Part shown: positions 35,724-48,232 of the stretch, piece by piece
Layout: the number at the start of each line of letters is the position of its first letter
How positions within the stretch are numbered: position 1 is the first letter of the stretch
Program-made: the position numbers and the translations under genes
Notes under the pieces: generated by a model
Databases searched by the model: none
The model's input: the letters and a program-made list of their open reading frames with translations, nothing else
Told to the model about the DNA's origin: nothing
Assembly: GCA_022393335.1 (NCBI GenBank)
Contig: JAJEKB010018332.1
Span: forward strand, 1 to 64,000
Origin: Macrotrachela quadricornifera
Lineage: Eukaryota; Rotifera; Eurotatoria; Philodinida; Philodinidae
DNA: 64,000 bases
Direction: 5' to 3'

Positions 35724-38700
35724 ATGAATAACTCAACATGTCCACATGAAAATCACAATGTTAAACATGTTGCTACTTTATTTGAAGAAGTTCAAAAACG
35801 TTATGTTAACAAATTAATAAGTATTGATGAAAAACAAATTACAAATGATGAACGACATAAAGTAAATAAAGATTTTCTAATAGAATATATTTATTTTATT
35901 CTTATTAATTAATTAATTAATTAAATATTTATTATTTAAAAAGAAAAAAAATCATATCGATATAATAGATAGTATCCGATTTTATTCTGTACAATTGAAA
36001 CATTGCGTTGAATAAGAATCAAACAGTAGATTTATGCTGTTATTGCATAATCAATGTACTACAAAAATCATATCACTTTAACTAAAGATAAAATAAATGT
36101 GAAAACCTCGGATCTAAATTCGAGTGTTATGTGTACTTCAAAAAGTAAAAAGAATTGATAACAAATTGATTTTGATCGAACCGTCTAAAGACTAGCTATC
36201 TTGAGTCTATGATCAGCATTTTGACCGTATCTCGTGAACGGCTTGGCTATTTGAGCTCTGAGACATCTCGATTGAACGGAAAACAGTTTAGTCTACAAAT
36301 TCATTCTACTCAAGTGAAGAAGTTATCAAATAAAAGAAGTGCTAGAAGTCAAAAACTGCGTAAATCTGAAGATTACACTGCGGGAGGTGGTATTTTTGAT
36401 TTTTCTCATGTGTTGCACGAGATCTTAGGTTTATTTTTTTACAAGACATAGATCTCATTAAGACACATCTTTTGCCACTAAATTGTACGAGTAAAAAACT
36501 GGGGAGCCAAGTTAGCTTGGACGACGCTATAGGCGATCCTATGAAGTGATCATTGACTAAACTCTCAAAGTGATTGAATATCTTTAGAAATCACAGAAAA
36601 CGAGTTCAGATTCGTGATCAGCTTAGAAAACTGAGTAGGAGGAGTTATTCCAGAATGGATTTGGGCTTTTATCTAGCGATATTATGGTCATAGGGAACCT
36701 TATGGATCTATTAAAGATATGTGATACACAGAGACATCAGTATTTTCATAATAATCCATCAATATTAATAGCTATCAAGTTCGGATTTTTTCCATTTGAT
36801 AACTCTTTTTAGTAGCGACAAAGCCATGCACCTAGAACACCCCAAAACTACTAGTCATCCGAGACATATTTAGGCACACTGGCCTCAGGATACAGATTTT
36901 GTACATTTTGGGACCTTATTTAGGCAATTTTCACTTAAAAAGTTACGATTTCATTCAAAACTAATATCATATTCGGAATCAGCGTTAAAAACTGAGTCGA
37001 TTCATATATATTTAAAATTTTTCTAAGAAAAAAAATTTTTGTTGAAAAAATCCCTGTACCCCCCTTCAGGGATAGTCTGGTGAATAATGACAATTTTTTC
37101 GATAACTCAGCCATTTCTCGTCGGATCTTTCTCATCTTCGAACGCGACCGAGATATTGATGAGACAATTCTGTGCACAAAATTTCAGCTCAATCTAATGT
37201 AATTGTAAAGAGTTATCGTGTAAACGGACGGACATACTGACCGATTCTAGAGTGTACTCACTTTTTGAGTACACAAAAAAGATCAACATGAAGAATTTGT
37301 TTTTTTTTCTACGAACTATATAATTTATAGTTTCATATTAACACCAATACGAAATGTTTGAAGTTATTTTCATTTCTTTTTATCAATTTAAATTTATTTC
37401 ACCTACTTATCGCAAATTGAAGGCATTCTAAGGTTTCATCTCGAGGTTCCTTCTATCAAGTATCTTCTTAAAACAACATTTGTTGAGATTCTTAAAAAAT
37501 CTACATTGAATTTTTTTCATTTATAGCAAAAATTAACTATTTATGAAAATTATGTTAAAGATCTATCAATTCAAACACGTTTACTTCTACAAAGTCTTGA
37601 AGAACTTGAAAAAGAAGCTAATCAACGTGTAGCATTACTTGAAAATAAACTTAAAAAAGCGCATGCATCTTTACAAGTATGACCTAAAAAAAAAAAAGAA
37701 AATCTTTTATAGATTATTTCTATCTATTATATATTTAACTTAGCATCATCATTCATTAACTGATCTTAATAAAACTGTTAATGTAAGTATATATATCAAA
37801 ATAAAGAAATTTAATCTGATAATTAATTATAGAATTTTGAAACAGAAAAATGGAAATTAACACATGAAAATCTTGATCTTAAACATGATCTTGATTCTTT
37901 AACATCATTTATTAATATAGCTAAACGTACAGGTAAATGGGATACAAAACGACTTCAATTAAAAACACTTCCACTTGATCGTATTATTGGTATAAATAAT
38001 AATGAAATTCATCATTCAATTCCATTACATAAAGAAATTCAATATCGTGATGAACGTATACAAGTTTTACAAGCTGAAATTGAACATCTTAAAAAAATAC
38101 AAACAGAATTAACTAAACAAGTATTTTTAGTTTTTATTAATAGAAATTTTATTTTTATTCTTTTTAGACATCAAACATTTCTTCATTTATGAATGAAGAT
38201 GAATTAAAAGGACAGGTTTGTTTTATTATAAATATAACACTTTCAAGCAGAAAATTCAATGCAATTGTTTTTTGTTTATATTTAAGAATCATATTCTTAC
38301 AAAAAAAGTTGATGATCTTCGAACAAAATTATCTGAAGAATGTCAAAAAACTGAAACATATAAAATGGATGTAAGTTTTTTATTTTTAAAATAAATAATT
38401 ATTTGAAAAATTTTTTGATTAGATTCGTTTAAAAACTAATCAATTAAAAGATCTTCAACAAGAATTAAATAAAAAAAAACAAGAATATGAAGAACATATA
38501 CATGATTTATCATCGAAATTAAAAACAATATCAGATCGTCATCGAGAATCAATAACAATTATAAATAATGATATTAAAATGAAAAAACAACAAATTGAAC
38601 AATTAACACAACAAGTTGAACAAGTTATTAATGAAAAAATTTCATTTGAAAATGAACGAAATGAATTACAAAGACAAGTTTGATTTTTATCTTTTTTTCA

Positions 38701-41700
38701 AGATATATATATAAGAAATTTTTTTTTTCGTATTTTATTAGTGTCGTTTAAAAGATACAATAACAGCTGATCAAGAAGGACAAATTCGTAATTTAGAACG
38801 ACAAATAACAATTAATAATCATTCAATTATTCCTATAGAAATAACTGTACCAAAAATTGAATATGATAAACTTAATCAAGAATTACATTCAACATTAAAA
38901 CGACTTGATACAATTATTATTGAAGTTAAATTCTAAGAATTATATATATATATTTAATTAAATATTTCTTATTTTAGACTAAAGCAAAAGATGTATTAAA
39001 TGATAAACTTGAACAAGAAATTCGTTTATTAAAAAAATATCATGATGAACAATTAGAACAACATATTCAAACAGCTACATCGGATATTAATCAATTACAT
39101 ACTGAAATTCGAGAATTAAAACGTCTTTCGGAACAAAAAACCGAAGATGTAAGTCTTTTCTCAATACAACTATTCCAATTAAATACCTTTTTCCTCTATC
39201 TAAAAATCTCCATATTCGAGTCAAATGAAAGCTTTCACTGCCATGAATAACTTGCTTCAGGCACGCCAAGGGGCTGTATTATTTTAACCTTGTTAGTTTG
39301 GCAGTGAAAGCTTTCATTTGACCCGAATATGTCAAGTCGAGCTCAGTTACAATACAAATACCTCCATTGTAAGTAAAATACTCTTCAATCCATTACAACC
39401 GTTGACCTTGATAGAACTTCAAATTTTCTATACATAAGAGATCTTCGGAGAACATTGTAACTTTTCTGTTTGCACTTTTTTCGAATTACTCAGCCTTCAT
39501 TCTCTATGCTAATAAATCAAAAAAAATAACAACATACATACATTAATCTGATTAAAATATGGCAACTTTCTTTATCATTAAATCAAGAAAAAGATCAACT
39601 TTGCAGTATAAAAAGCGTGCATTTTAAACTATAGAGATTTTTCGATCTCAAAAAATCTTTCATCAAACTATCTCGAACATTATTACATTTAAAAAATAGA
39701 CTATCACCTGTTATCCGATCACCACCAATATCCTTGTAGTTCATTCTAAAATTTCTTCTTTAGCTTCATAAACAATCCATAGAATTACGTACATGTCAAG
39801 AATATTTATCTATTGAACAGAATAAAACTAATACATATGAAAATGAACAACAACAATTACGTAATCTTATACAAATATCTAATGAACAATTAGAAAAATT
39901 TCGTATTGATCATGAAGAAAACATAATAAAAAATGATGAATTTGAACAAACAATAGACGAATTAAATTCACGTAATAATCTTCTTGAAAAAAAATTAATT
40001 GAAACAATGACATTAGTTGATTTACGTAATAAAACATTAATTGATTATGAACAACAAATAGATAAATATAAAAATGATTTATTACAAAAACATAAAGATA
40101 TTCTTGATAAACAAATACATATTGATCAATTAGAAGAAAAGATTATTAATAAAACAGCTGAAGTTGCACAATTAACTGAAACAATTGAAACTAATCATGT
40201 TAAAAATCAACATAGAGAAAAATATGCTGAAGATAATGCAACAAAAACATTCAATGATATTAAAGTTTTACAACGAGAAGTAAAAAGAGAAGAAAAAAAA
40301 AATTATTTTTCAAAATTTTTATTTTTTAAAAATAGCTTCGACATTTATCGGAATCATTAATTGAACGTGAACATACAAATACATCACTTAATGAACAAAT
40401 TCAACAATTAACTAAAGAACTTCGAATAAAACAAGATGAATTTCAACATATACAAAAATCATTAAATAAACAAGTAAAAGAAAAAAAAAAAATTTTTTTT
40501 TTTAATAAAAGACAAATAACTTTTTTATTTATTTTAGTTAGGAATTAAACAAGAACAACTTGTACGTTATGATCAAAATCTTCATGAAGCAGAAATTCAA
40601 TGTAAATATACTAAAGAAGAATGTTTAATACAAGAAAAAGAAATTGTACGTCTTAATACTGTTCAAGAAGAACAAGAAAATAAAATGAAAATTTTACAAC
40701 AAGATTTATTAAAACTTCAAGAACAAGTAAAATTTTTTTTGCATATACCAAACACTTCATATAATAAGTTTATCATATTTCTTAATTCATTAGAAATCAT
40801 ACAATATATCATCATGACTCTTGACAAAAAAAAAGAAATTTAATTGAACATTTTATAGGTTTCATATTTGCATAGTAGAACATTTGATTGAATTCGCTTT
40901 TTTTTTTTCTTTAAAGAAATTTTTTACCAATCACTTCAATAAGGTGACCTAAACGAAGGAAATGATAAAGTCAAACAGTTTTTCAAATTTTGAAAATGGA
41001 TCCTCTCTCTATGCCTTCTTCAATCGAGAAGCCTGATTGTATTTCATCGTCTACAAACACATGAATGATGAAAGAGAATTTTCTGTTTTTTTTGTTTTCC
41101 GAATTTTGGATTGATTCCTCTGCTCCAACCTTTATATTCTCAGATTTAGGTTTGATCTCGGATTGAACGGATGTTAATATGAACGCTAACATATAATCGA
41201 AGTAAGATTTATTAAAAAATTATTGTATATCTTTAAAATACAAAGACCTACAAAAAACGAAGTTTGGTAAAAACACGTCTAAGAAAGTGGAGGTTTTTTG
41301 ATGATATATTAAAGTGATTTCGACACGAAAAGGCAAAAGTTATCTACAGATGATATGCCTTTAGATTTCGATTAGACTTTAAAAACTGGCTCTAATTTCG
41401 GAAGAACCGAAAACCGGACTGGAACTAAGACAAATGATTGTATTCATGTGCATTTGAGCATTCAACAAACACAATAATCACGCAAAGGTAGATCTACACT
41501 GATCAGATTTTGACTAATGAGAGAACATTCTCAGGTATCGGAATGATTTTTAGTTGGAATTTCGTGCATCTTATACCTCCTCAGAAGTCTAGTTAGAAAT
41601 TCATTAAAACATCGATACCTTACACGAACCTCCGGCACCTAAGAATTTTCCCTTGTAAGTCACACATTAGAATTAGTTCCTTTATGACTCAAATCGATGG

Positions 41701-44700
41701 TAAATAAATCTAATCTCTTTCAAGTTTACTTCTGCTTCTTATTGAAATGTCGACACTCACTCTTATGAGTAGTTTTTCTAGGATCTAACTCGAAATAAAA
41801 CAACATTTTCTCAAATATTTTTTAATGTAAAAGCTAACACACAGTAAGTTCATAGAAGATATCTGCTGAAATTAACGTGAAACTTTCTGTTAATTAATTC
41901 AAACCATTTGTTTTTATTTTATTTTTGAATATAACAATTATCTTCCTTTTTTTATCATTTCATATAGAGAGATGCAATAACTATTCAATATGAACGATCT
42001 GAAAGTGAATTATTAAATATAAAAATCTATCGTGAAGATGAAAATCGAAAATATAATCAAGAATTTGAAAAATTAAATAATGAAATAACTTCATTAAAAG
42101 TAAATGAAGTATCTTTATTAAAAAATATCGATGAATTAAAAGAAAATCTTTTAATCATTTCTAATGAACGTAATAATATTCAAGAAGAAAATGAAAATTA
42201 TCAAAATGAACTTGATAATATACAAAAAATTTTATATGATGAAACTGAATCAAGTTCAAAATCTGCTTCAAAAGTTATTTTATTAACTCGACAACTTGAA
42301 GAAGAACAAAAACATGCTAATGATTCTATACATCAATTAAATGATGTACAAATGCAATTAAAAGGTGCTTTAATAACGAATGATACACTTAAAACTGAAC
42401 TTAATCAAGCTCGTTTACTTATACAAGAATATACAACTAAAGTATAAATATTCATTTATATTTCTAAAAAAAATTTTTATTTTTTCATAGGAAACAGATT
42501 ATAAACAAAATGTAAATCATATAAATTCTTTATTAGATGAACAAAATCAATCTTTAAAAGATTATCAAAATGAAATCGAAACATTAAATCATCTTATATC
42601 ACATCTACAAAATGATTATGAAAAATCTAAAAATGATTTATCTATATCACGTGATCAAATTGTTCAAATTGAAATAGATAATCAAACAATAAAACAACAT
42701 TTAATTGAAAAAACAAATGAATTAACACATATAACAAATCGTTTTCATCAAATTCAACAAGATTTTCATATATATGAAAAAGGACATCGGTATTCAAATG
42801 AAGAATATTTTGAACGTGAACAACGTATGAAAACTATTGAAAATGAATTAACAACTTTAGTTCATAATTATGATAAAATTCAAAAAGATAATCAAATATT
42901 AAATGAAGATTTAGATAAATACCGATATGATATTGAACAAATTGGAAAATCAGATATTCTACATAAAGAACGAGTAAATTAATTTAATAAAGAAAACACG
43001 AATTTTTTTATATTCATTTTATTAATATAGTTAATGCAATCAACGGATGAAGCAAAAATTTATAAACAAAAATTAGCTTTACTTGGAGATTGTTTCAAAA
43101 CAATTGTTCGTAAAGTAATATATATTTTATTTTTTATTAAAAGAAAATCTATATTATAATGTTCAGTCTGTTACCGGGTCAAAAAAACATGGTTATATAG
43201 CTCTAGAGAAAAGAATAGGCTTGGCTATCTTCCTCTATATAATAATGTTAAGTGTCTCTGTGTGTATTACCAGATTAAAGTAAGAGGAGTGATGGTAGAG
43301 ATGGGATCAAAGGAGCATATGATTGTTTTCAAAGAAATTTTTTATATTTGTTACTAGGCATGCACCGAACCCGAACTCAGGTTCGAGGTTCGGTCCTATA
43401 CGTTCGGGTTCGAGTTCGGAGTTCGAGTTCGGGTATTTTTGAACATTGTAAACATTTTTCTAGGAGGACCATGGGTCTTTAGTTTTTGGATTACTGTCTT
43501 CATTGCTTGTAGGCCTTTCATAACCAGCCATGAAACCATTTCTTTTGGCTTATCATTATCTCTTTTATAAAGTAACTCAAAAATGACTGAACTCAGTACC
43601 GAACCCGAACCTGAACGTCCCGGTTCGATACATGCCTATTTGTTACCTTTAAATAAATTGAATATCATGAAATAACCTTTGTTTCAGAACAGAGATAGAA
43701 TTCTAAAAGTGTCTTTAAGAATTCTCTCGCCATCAGAAAAGATTTTTTTCACATAGTGAAAGTGGCCGTGCAGTATGCACGGGTTTCCACTAGTTTCTTT
43801 AATATTTCATTTTATATCAGGCATCGGAAACAAGTGATCAATGGGCAAATATTACTACACAACTTGATGAACAAATTATTGATTTAAGTAATGATGTTGA
43901 TAAACTTAATACATTTGATGAACGTTTTGAACAAACAATTAAAATCTTAATTCATTTACGAAGTCAATATGAAGATTTACAAAAACAATTTTTATCAATT
44001 AAACCAATTATTAATAAAGCACATACATATTTATGTGAATATAAACGTAAATGGACACAAATGAATGATGAAAATCGTCATTTACGTATAGAAGTTAAAC
44101 ATTTACGTGAAAAAGTTGATGATTTTTATCGAACAGAAAAATTAATCCAAGCAAAACTTGATGAACAAGATATTAATTTAGGTCAATTACGAAAAGATTT
44201 AGCGTAAAAAAAAAGAAAAATAAATTTATATTATTCATAATTATTTTATTTTATTTAGTAATGAACAACAAACTCATTCAGAAACACATTTAACTAAAGA
44301 AAAATTAAAACATACATTAAATGAAACAGTATTCGAACGTGATCAATTAATAAAAACTATGACAATGAATAATAAAAAAGTAATTTTTATATTTATATTT
44401 AATATTAATCAAATATTTCTTCTTAGAATGAAACACTTGAAAATGATATTATTGAATATACAAATAAAAATCGTTTATTACAACAAACAACTCAACAATT
44501 AGATAATCAATTACTTACTCTTGATACACAAAATAAATTCTTAGAAAAAACATTACAACAAAATGAACATTCTTATCAAGAAAAAGTAATTAAATAAGAA
44601 ATTATTGAATAAGAAAAAAAAAAAATTAAATTTATATATTATAGATTAATGAATGTGAATCTTTATTAATTTCATTACAAGAAACAAATAAAAATTCATT

Positions 44701-47700
44701 ACATTTATTAGAACAAAAAAAACTTGAATCAAATACAATGCAATCAGAAATACAAACACTAAGATATGAACAATCTTCAACAATTTCAAAGGTTAGATTC
44801 GATAAAATTCACTCATATTTAATCAGAATATTGACATGTACGATTCTGTTTACAGTCCTACTTACGGTTTAGAAACATTTCATTGTGCCCTAGTTACAGA
44901 TAGCGGTAGTAGTTTATAAGGATTAAAGTAGTATAGGAGATTTTTCAAAAAGTATCATCACGATATGAATACAACTGGGACAGGGTTGTTTTTAGAGACA
45001 TCATGAAATTGTATACATTCATCCAGGACTTAGATGTTCACATACGCCTGACATAGGAAGTAAATTCAATCTCATGAATTTATGGCAATAGTGCTAGTCT
45101 TGGGATAATAATAGCAAACATTTTCGAAAGATTTTTTTAATACCATTGCGATAGTAGCTCCGCGGCGCAGCAGCAACAATTTTTCACTCCCGATAGACAT
45201 ATCTGTGCGATTTACTCAGAATTTCTGAGAAAATTAAACAAAAGTATTTTTTATTTTGTTTTATTACATATTCACAATAATCTTCATGATTATTTATACA
45301 AAGTTTCATTGTTTATCACAGTTTGTCGAACATTTTTAACAATCTTGATCATCAGTTTGAATCAATAATATTTTATTTGTTTAATTAATTAAGTTGTGCT
45401 TGATATAATCATTGAACCGAAAATCACACGGTGCAAGGTCTAATGAAAATAATGGAGGCGATATAATATTGCTATCTTCTTGTGCTAATTAATTAATAAT
45501 GTACGGTAGAATCGAGCGTTATCATGCTTTATTTCTTTGGCAATAGTCTTGAGATAATTTTCGATAAAATAGTTGTGATCGATAGTCCTGACTTACACTT
45601 CACATTATGGATGAGAACAGGACTATTTTATTAAAAGAATATAGAATGAAAAAGGTTTTGGTTTAAATCTACTTCGACATACATCAACCATTCGTGATTC
45701 ATCTCCACTAATTCAACTTGCATTAGTTGACTTATGCCTAACCTGTTTATACTAAACCCATATATCATCACCTGTAATAATATCACATAATAGTGTAGAT
45801 AGAATTTCTTATTGATTTCTCAAAATTTTTTCGCTGTAAAACATGCCAACGTTATTAAAAATGTGGATTCAACTTACGAGGGAACACATCCAACTGTCCA
45901 AACCCTTTTGAGTTCGAACTTTGTGCATAAGATAGACCCCAATGAGGTATGAAAAACCCCAAAANNNNNNNNNNNNNNNNNNNNNNNNNNNNNNNNNNNN
46001 NNNNNNNNNNNNNNNNNNNNNNNNNNNNNNNNNNNNNNNNNNNNNNNNNNNNNNNNNNNNNNNNNNNNNNNNNNNNNNNNNNNNNNNNNNNNNNNNNNNN
46101 NNNNNNNNNNNNNNNNNNNNNNNNNNNNNNNNNNNNNNNNNNNNNNNNNNNNNNNNNNNNNNNNNNNNNNNNNNNNNNNNNNNNNNNNNNNNNNNNNNNN
46201 NNNNNNNNNNNNNNNNNNNNNNNNNNNNNNNNNNNNNNNNNNNNNNNNNNNNNNNNNNNNNNNNNNNNNNNNNNNNNNNNNNNNNNNNNNNNNNNNNNNN
46301 NNNNNNNNNNNNNNNNNNNNNNNNNNNNNNNNNNNNNNNNNNNNNNNNNNNNNNNNNNNNNNNNTTTTGGGGTTTTTCATACCTCATTGGGGTCTATCTT
46401 ATGCACAAAGTCCGAACTCAAAAGGGTTTGGACAGTTGGGTGTGTTTTCTCGTTAGACTAATGTAAATTTTAGAATTAAGTGGTTGTAAATATTTTTTTG
46501 AATAACTTCTCATCAGCTAAGATTATTAAGCTCGTGGTTGTGCAGTTGGAAAGAGCGGACTACGAGACGTCTTCTCGTACGATTTATTTACTACTTTTTA
46601 ACGACTATTGTTCTTTTTGTAACTCAACTAATTTATAATATTTAGTTGGAAAAAGTTGAAGAAATGAATCAAGAATTTAAACGACATATATCTATACTTG
46701 AACGATCAATTGAAGAACATAAACGTTTAGTACGAAAACGTGAAAAAGAACTTGAACAAACAAAAAATGAATTTGAACATAATATATTAAATACATCATC
46801 AATTAGTAATAAAGTAATTATTAATTTTTGATTTTATTTTTTTTTAAATTTATAAATCTTGTTTTTTATATATATATTATAAATTAGTGTACAAAACAAG
46901 ATACAGAAATAAGTGTTCTTCGTATGGAAAATGCATCATTAAATGAAGAATTACGATTAATGAGAGAAAATGTTAATCATTGTCAAGAAGAAAAAAGACG
47001 TTTAAGAAAAGATTGTAATCAAGCATTAAGTTTTATTCAAGATGGGATTTCTGATATATGGTAAATCTAATACAAGAAATTCCCTTTTTTTTTAAAAAAT
47101 TCCTTTGTAACGTGTAACGTCCCTACTTTTCTCTAAAATAATTTAACATCATTGCTTAATTATGTGCATGTGTATGATTTTCTATCAGATATATCTTGTA
47201 TTTGGAATCTCATGATATTTACTTATATACGTGTGTGTGAAAATATTCATTTCTTTCAATAGAATTTTTTTTAGTGTGTGAATTATTTATAGATTAATAA
47301 AAAATGAATATAAAATAAAATAAGAAATATATTTTTCTAGTTTGAACAGCAATAATCAAAATGGAATATTACAAACATATGAAAATACTAATAGAGAAAA
47401 TTTAAAAATAAAAAATTCATTATGGTTTCCATTTATTCAAAATTGTACATATGATTTTAATGATTGTCAGAATAATGAAAATAAATATAAAGTAAGATTT
47501 TAATTAATTAATTGATTAATTAATTATTTTTATTTTATAATAGTTAATAAAAGCATATTCAAAACAACAACAATTGTTATTAAATCAACTTGAAGCTCAT
47601 GTTCAGTTTTATGAGTAAATTAATATATATATTTTTATCTATTAAATAATTTAGATATATTTTATTTAGATCTGTTTTTGAGAAAAGCTTTATTCGACAA

Positions 47701-47703
47701 TGA
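35724..47703 (+). CDS. Large coiled-coil protein, about 1548 aa
   Basis: Twenty-four exons, all junctions in phase: 35724-35861, 37527-37676, 37744-37782, 37833-38120, 38168-38215, 38287-38370, 38423-38677, 38742-38924, 38978-39148, 39764-40279, 40336-40473, 40538-40726, 41968-42441, 42491-42973, 43031-43114, 43821-44203, 44259-44379, 44427-44585, 44645-44791, 46646-46813, 46888-47060, 47341-47491, 47544-47614, 47670-47703. Nearly the whole product is heptad-patterned coiled coil rich in Glu, Lys, Gln and Leu, e.g. LLLQSLEELEKEANQRVALL and EIEHLKKIQTELTKQ. Less helical islands are SFINIAKRTGKWDTKRLQLK near residue 130 and LWFPFIQNCTYDFND near the C-terminus. There is no signal peptide or membrane segment. 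It resembles centrosomal or golgin scaffolds in composition only; I cannot name the family. Most exons start and end at phase 0. The frame runs on through a GTG at 35688, but the ATG at 35724 is the natural start. Confidence 0.85.
36130..37275. mobile_element. TIR-bounded insertion, about 1.15 kb, in first intron of coiled-coil gene
   Basis: The left end TGTGTACTTCAAAAAGTAA (36130-36148) and the reverse complement of the right end TGTGTACTCAAAAAGTGAG (37257-37275) match with one gap. The right end is also a small palindrome (GTGTACTC...GAGTACAC). The interior is less AT-rich than the flanks but has no convincing transposase frame. Family unknown. Confidence 0.6.
39211..39331. repeat. Near-perfect 33-bp inverted repeat (hairpin)
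   Basis: Arms 39211-39243 and 39299-39331 differ at one base. The core CAAATGAAAGCTTTCACTGC is itself centred on the palindrome GAAAGCTTTC. The loop is 55 bp. It lies in the intron 39149-39763 of the coiled-coil gene and is probably a miniature DNA element. Confidence 0.75.
40727..41967 (+). other. Long intron of the coiled-coil gene, unclassified insertion
   Basis: 1241 bp, far longer than the ~50-nt norm, so it is probably expanded by mobile DNA. An open frame on the minus strand at 40983-41192 has no recognisable content. I found no clear inverted or direct terminal repeats. Confidence 0.4.
43148..43793 (+). mobile_element. Non-autonomous Helitron
   Basis: It starts TCTATATTATAATG directly after an A (43147) and ends CTAG (43790-43793) directly before a T (43794), so it sits in an AT target without duplication. 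Eleven bases upstream of the end lies the hairpin CCGTGCAGTATGCACGG (7-bp stem, 3-base loop). TC start, subterminal hairpin, CTAG end and A/T flanks together are the Helitron signature. There is no Rep/helicase frame. It lies in a coiled-coil-gene intron (43115-43820) and contains a later hAT MITE. Confidence 0.75.
43355..43638. mobile_element. hAT-type MITE nested in the Helitron
   Basis: 284 bp with terminal inverted repeats beginning TAGGCATGCACCGAAC (left) and TAGGCATGTATCGAAC (right, reverse complement). It is flanked by a perfect 8-bp duplication TTTGTTAC (43347-43354 and 43639-43646), as made by hAT transposases. Subterminal regions are rich in GTTCGGGTTCG units. It has no coding capacity. 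Confidence 0.88.
45142..45210. mobile_element. Fragment related to the GC-rich RIC8 intron element
   Basis: ACCATTGCGATAGTAGCTCC then GCGGCGCAGCAGC, and the end CCCGATAGACATATCTGTGCG, resemble the interior and right arm of the element at 6286-6615. It is shorter and more diverged, in the intron 44792-46645. Confidence 0.5.
45380..45800 (-). mobile_element. Mariner-type transposase remnant
   Basis: Minus-strand fragments in shifting frames recall the mariner catalytic core: ITGDDIWV (around the first Asp), a DNARFYRTL piece (second Asp), then SPPLFSLDLAPCDFRF, close to the family PPYSPDLAPxDY signature. Frameshifts and stops make it dead. It lies directly left of the large inverted repeat around the assembly gap. 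Confidence 0.75.
45876..46453. repeat. Long inverted repeat around an assembly gap
   Basis: Arms 45876-45964 and 46365-46453 (89 bases each) are reverse complements with only a few differences, for example the stretch AACTGTCCAAACCCTTTTGA. They face each other across the run of N. This is either a foldback element with long arms or a transposon with long terminal inverted repeats. Confidence 0.85.
45965..46364. other. Assembly gap, 400 N
   Basis: Exactly 400 undetermined bases inside the inverted repeat, within a coiled-coil-gene intron. True length and content are unknown; palindromic arms are a likely reason for the assembly break. Confidence 0.99.
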
Positions 47704-48232
47704 CTCAAGCATCTATTAGTCTCGATAGTAGTTAATTGTAGATTAATTTTTGTTTTTTGTATTCAATTTGTTAAAATTTCTCATCCTATCTTTTTCTTTA
47801 ATGTTCATTTTCTTTATTATTATCAAAAAAAAAAAGTATCGTCAGCGACATTCATTCATTTGTTCAACTCAATTCTATTCCGACAAAGGTGTCAATCGTT
47901 TTTTAATCCTTCATGATACAAAAAATAAGATCTACTAGAAAATGAAACTCTTTTCAATAATCCATTTATTGAAAATGGATCGTCTTTACCGGATTATACA
48001 TATATTCTTGACGTGTGAAGTAGAATTTTCAATAATTTCTTATTCTACATTTGCATCTCAATTACTCATAAGAAAAGTACGTGACATACCTATTTGATTC
48101 GGTAATCAATTAGAAAGAGAGAAGAAAAAAAAAGAATAAGACAATAAATCGATTGGCTTATAGGAAAACGATATATATATATAACAAATAAATTGAATCA
48201 AACAATCGATAGATATACCTACATAACTCATC
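47704..48232. other. Intergenic between coiled-coil gene and RA-like gene
   Basis: 529 bp, AT-rich, holding the 3' UTR of the upstream gene and the promoter of the downstream one (same strand). A GATATATATATAAC run near 48170-48185 could serve as a TATA-like element about 50 bp from the next ATG. Confidence 0.4.

Noticed and set aside
45869..46466. Four open frames spanning the run of N on both strands
   Set aside because: They consist almost wholly of undetermined bases; the mirror-image ends are just the inverted repeat arms read twice.
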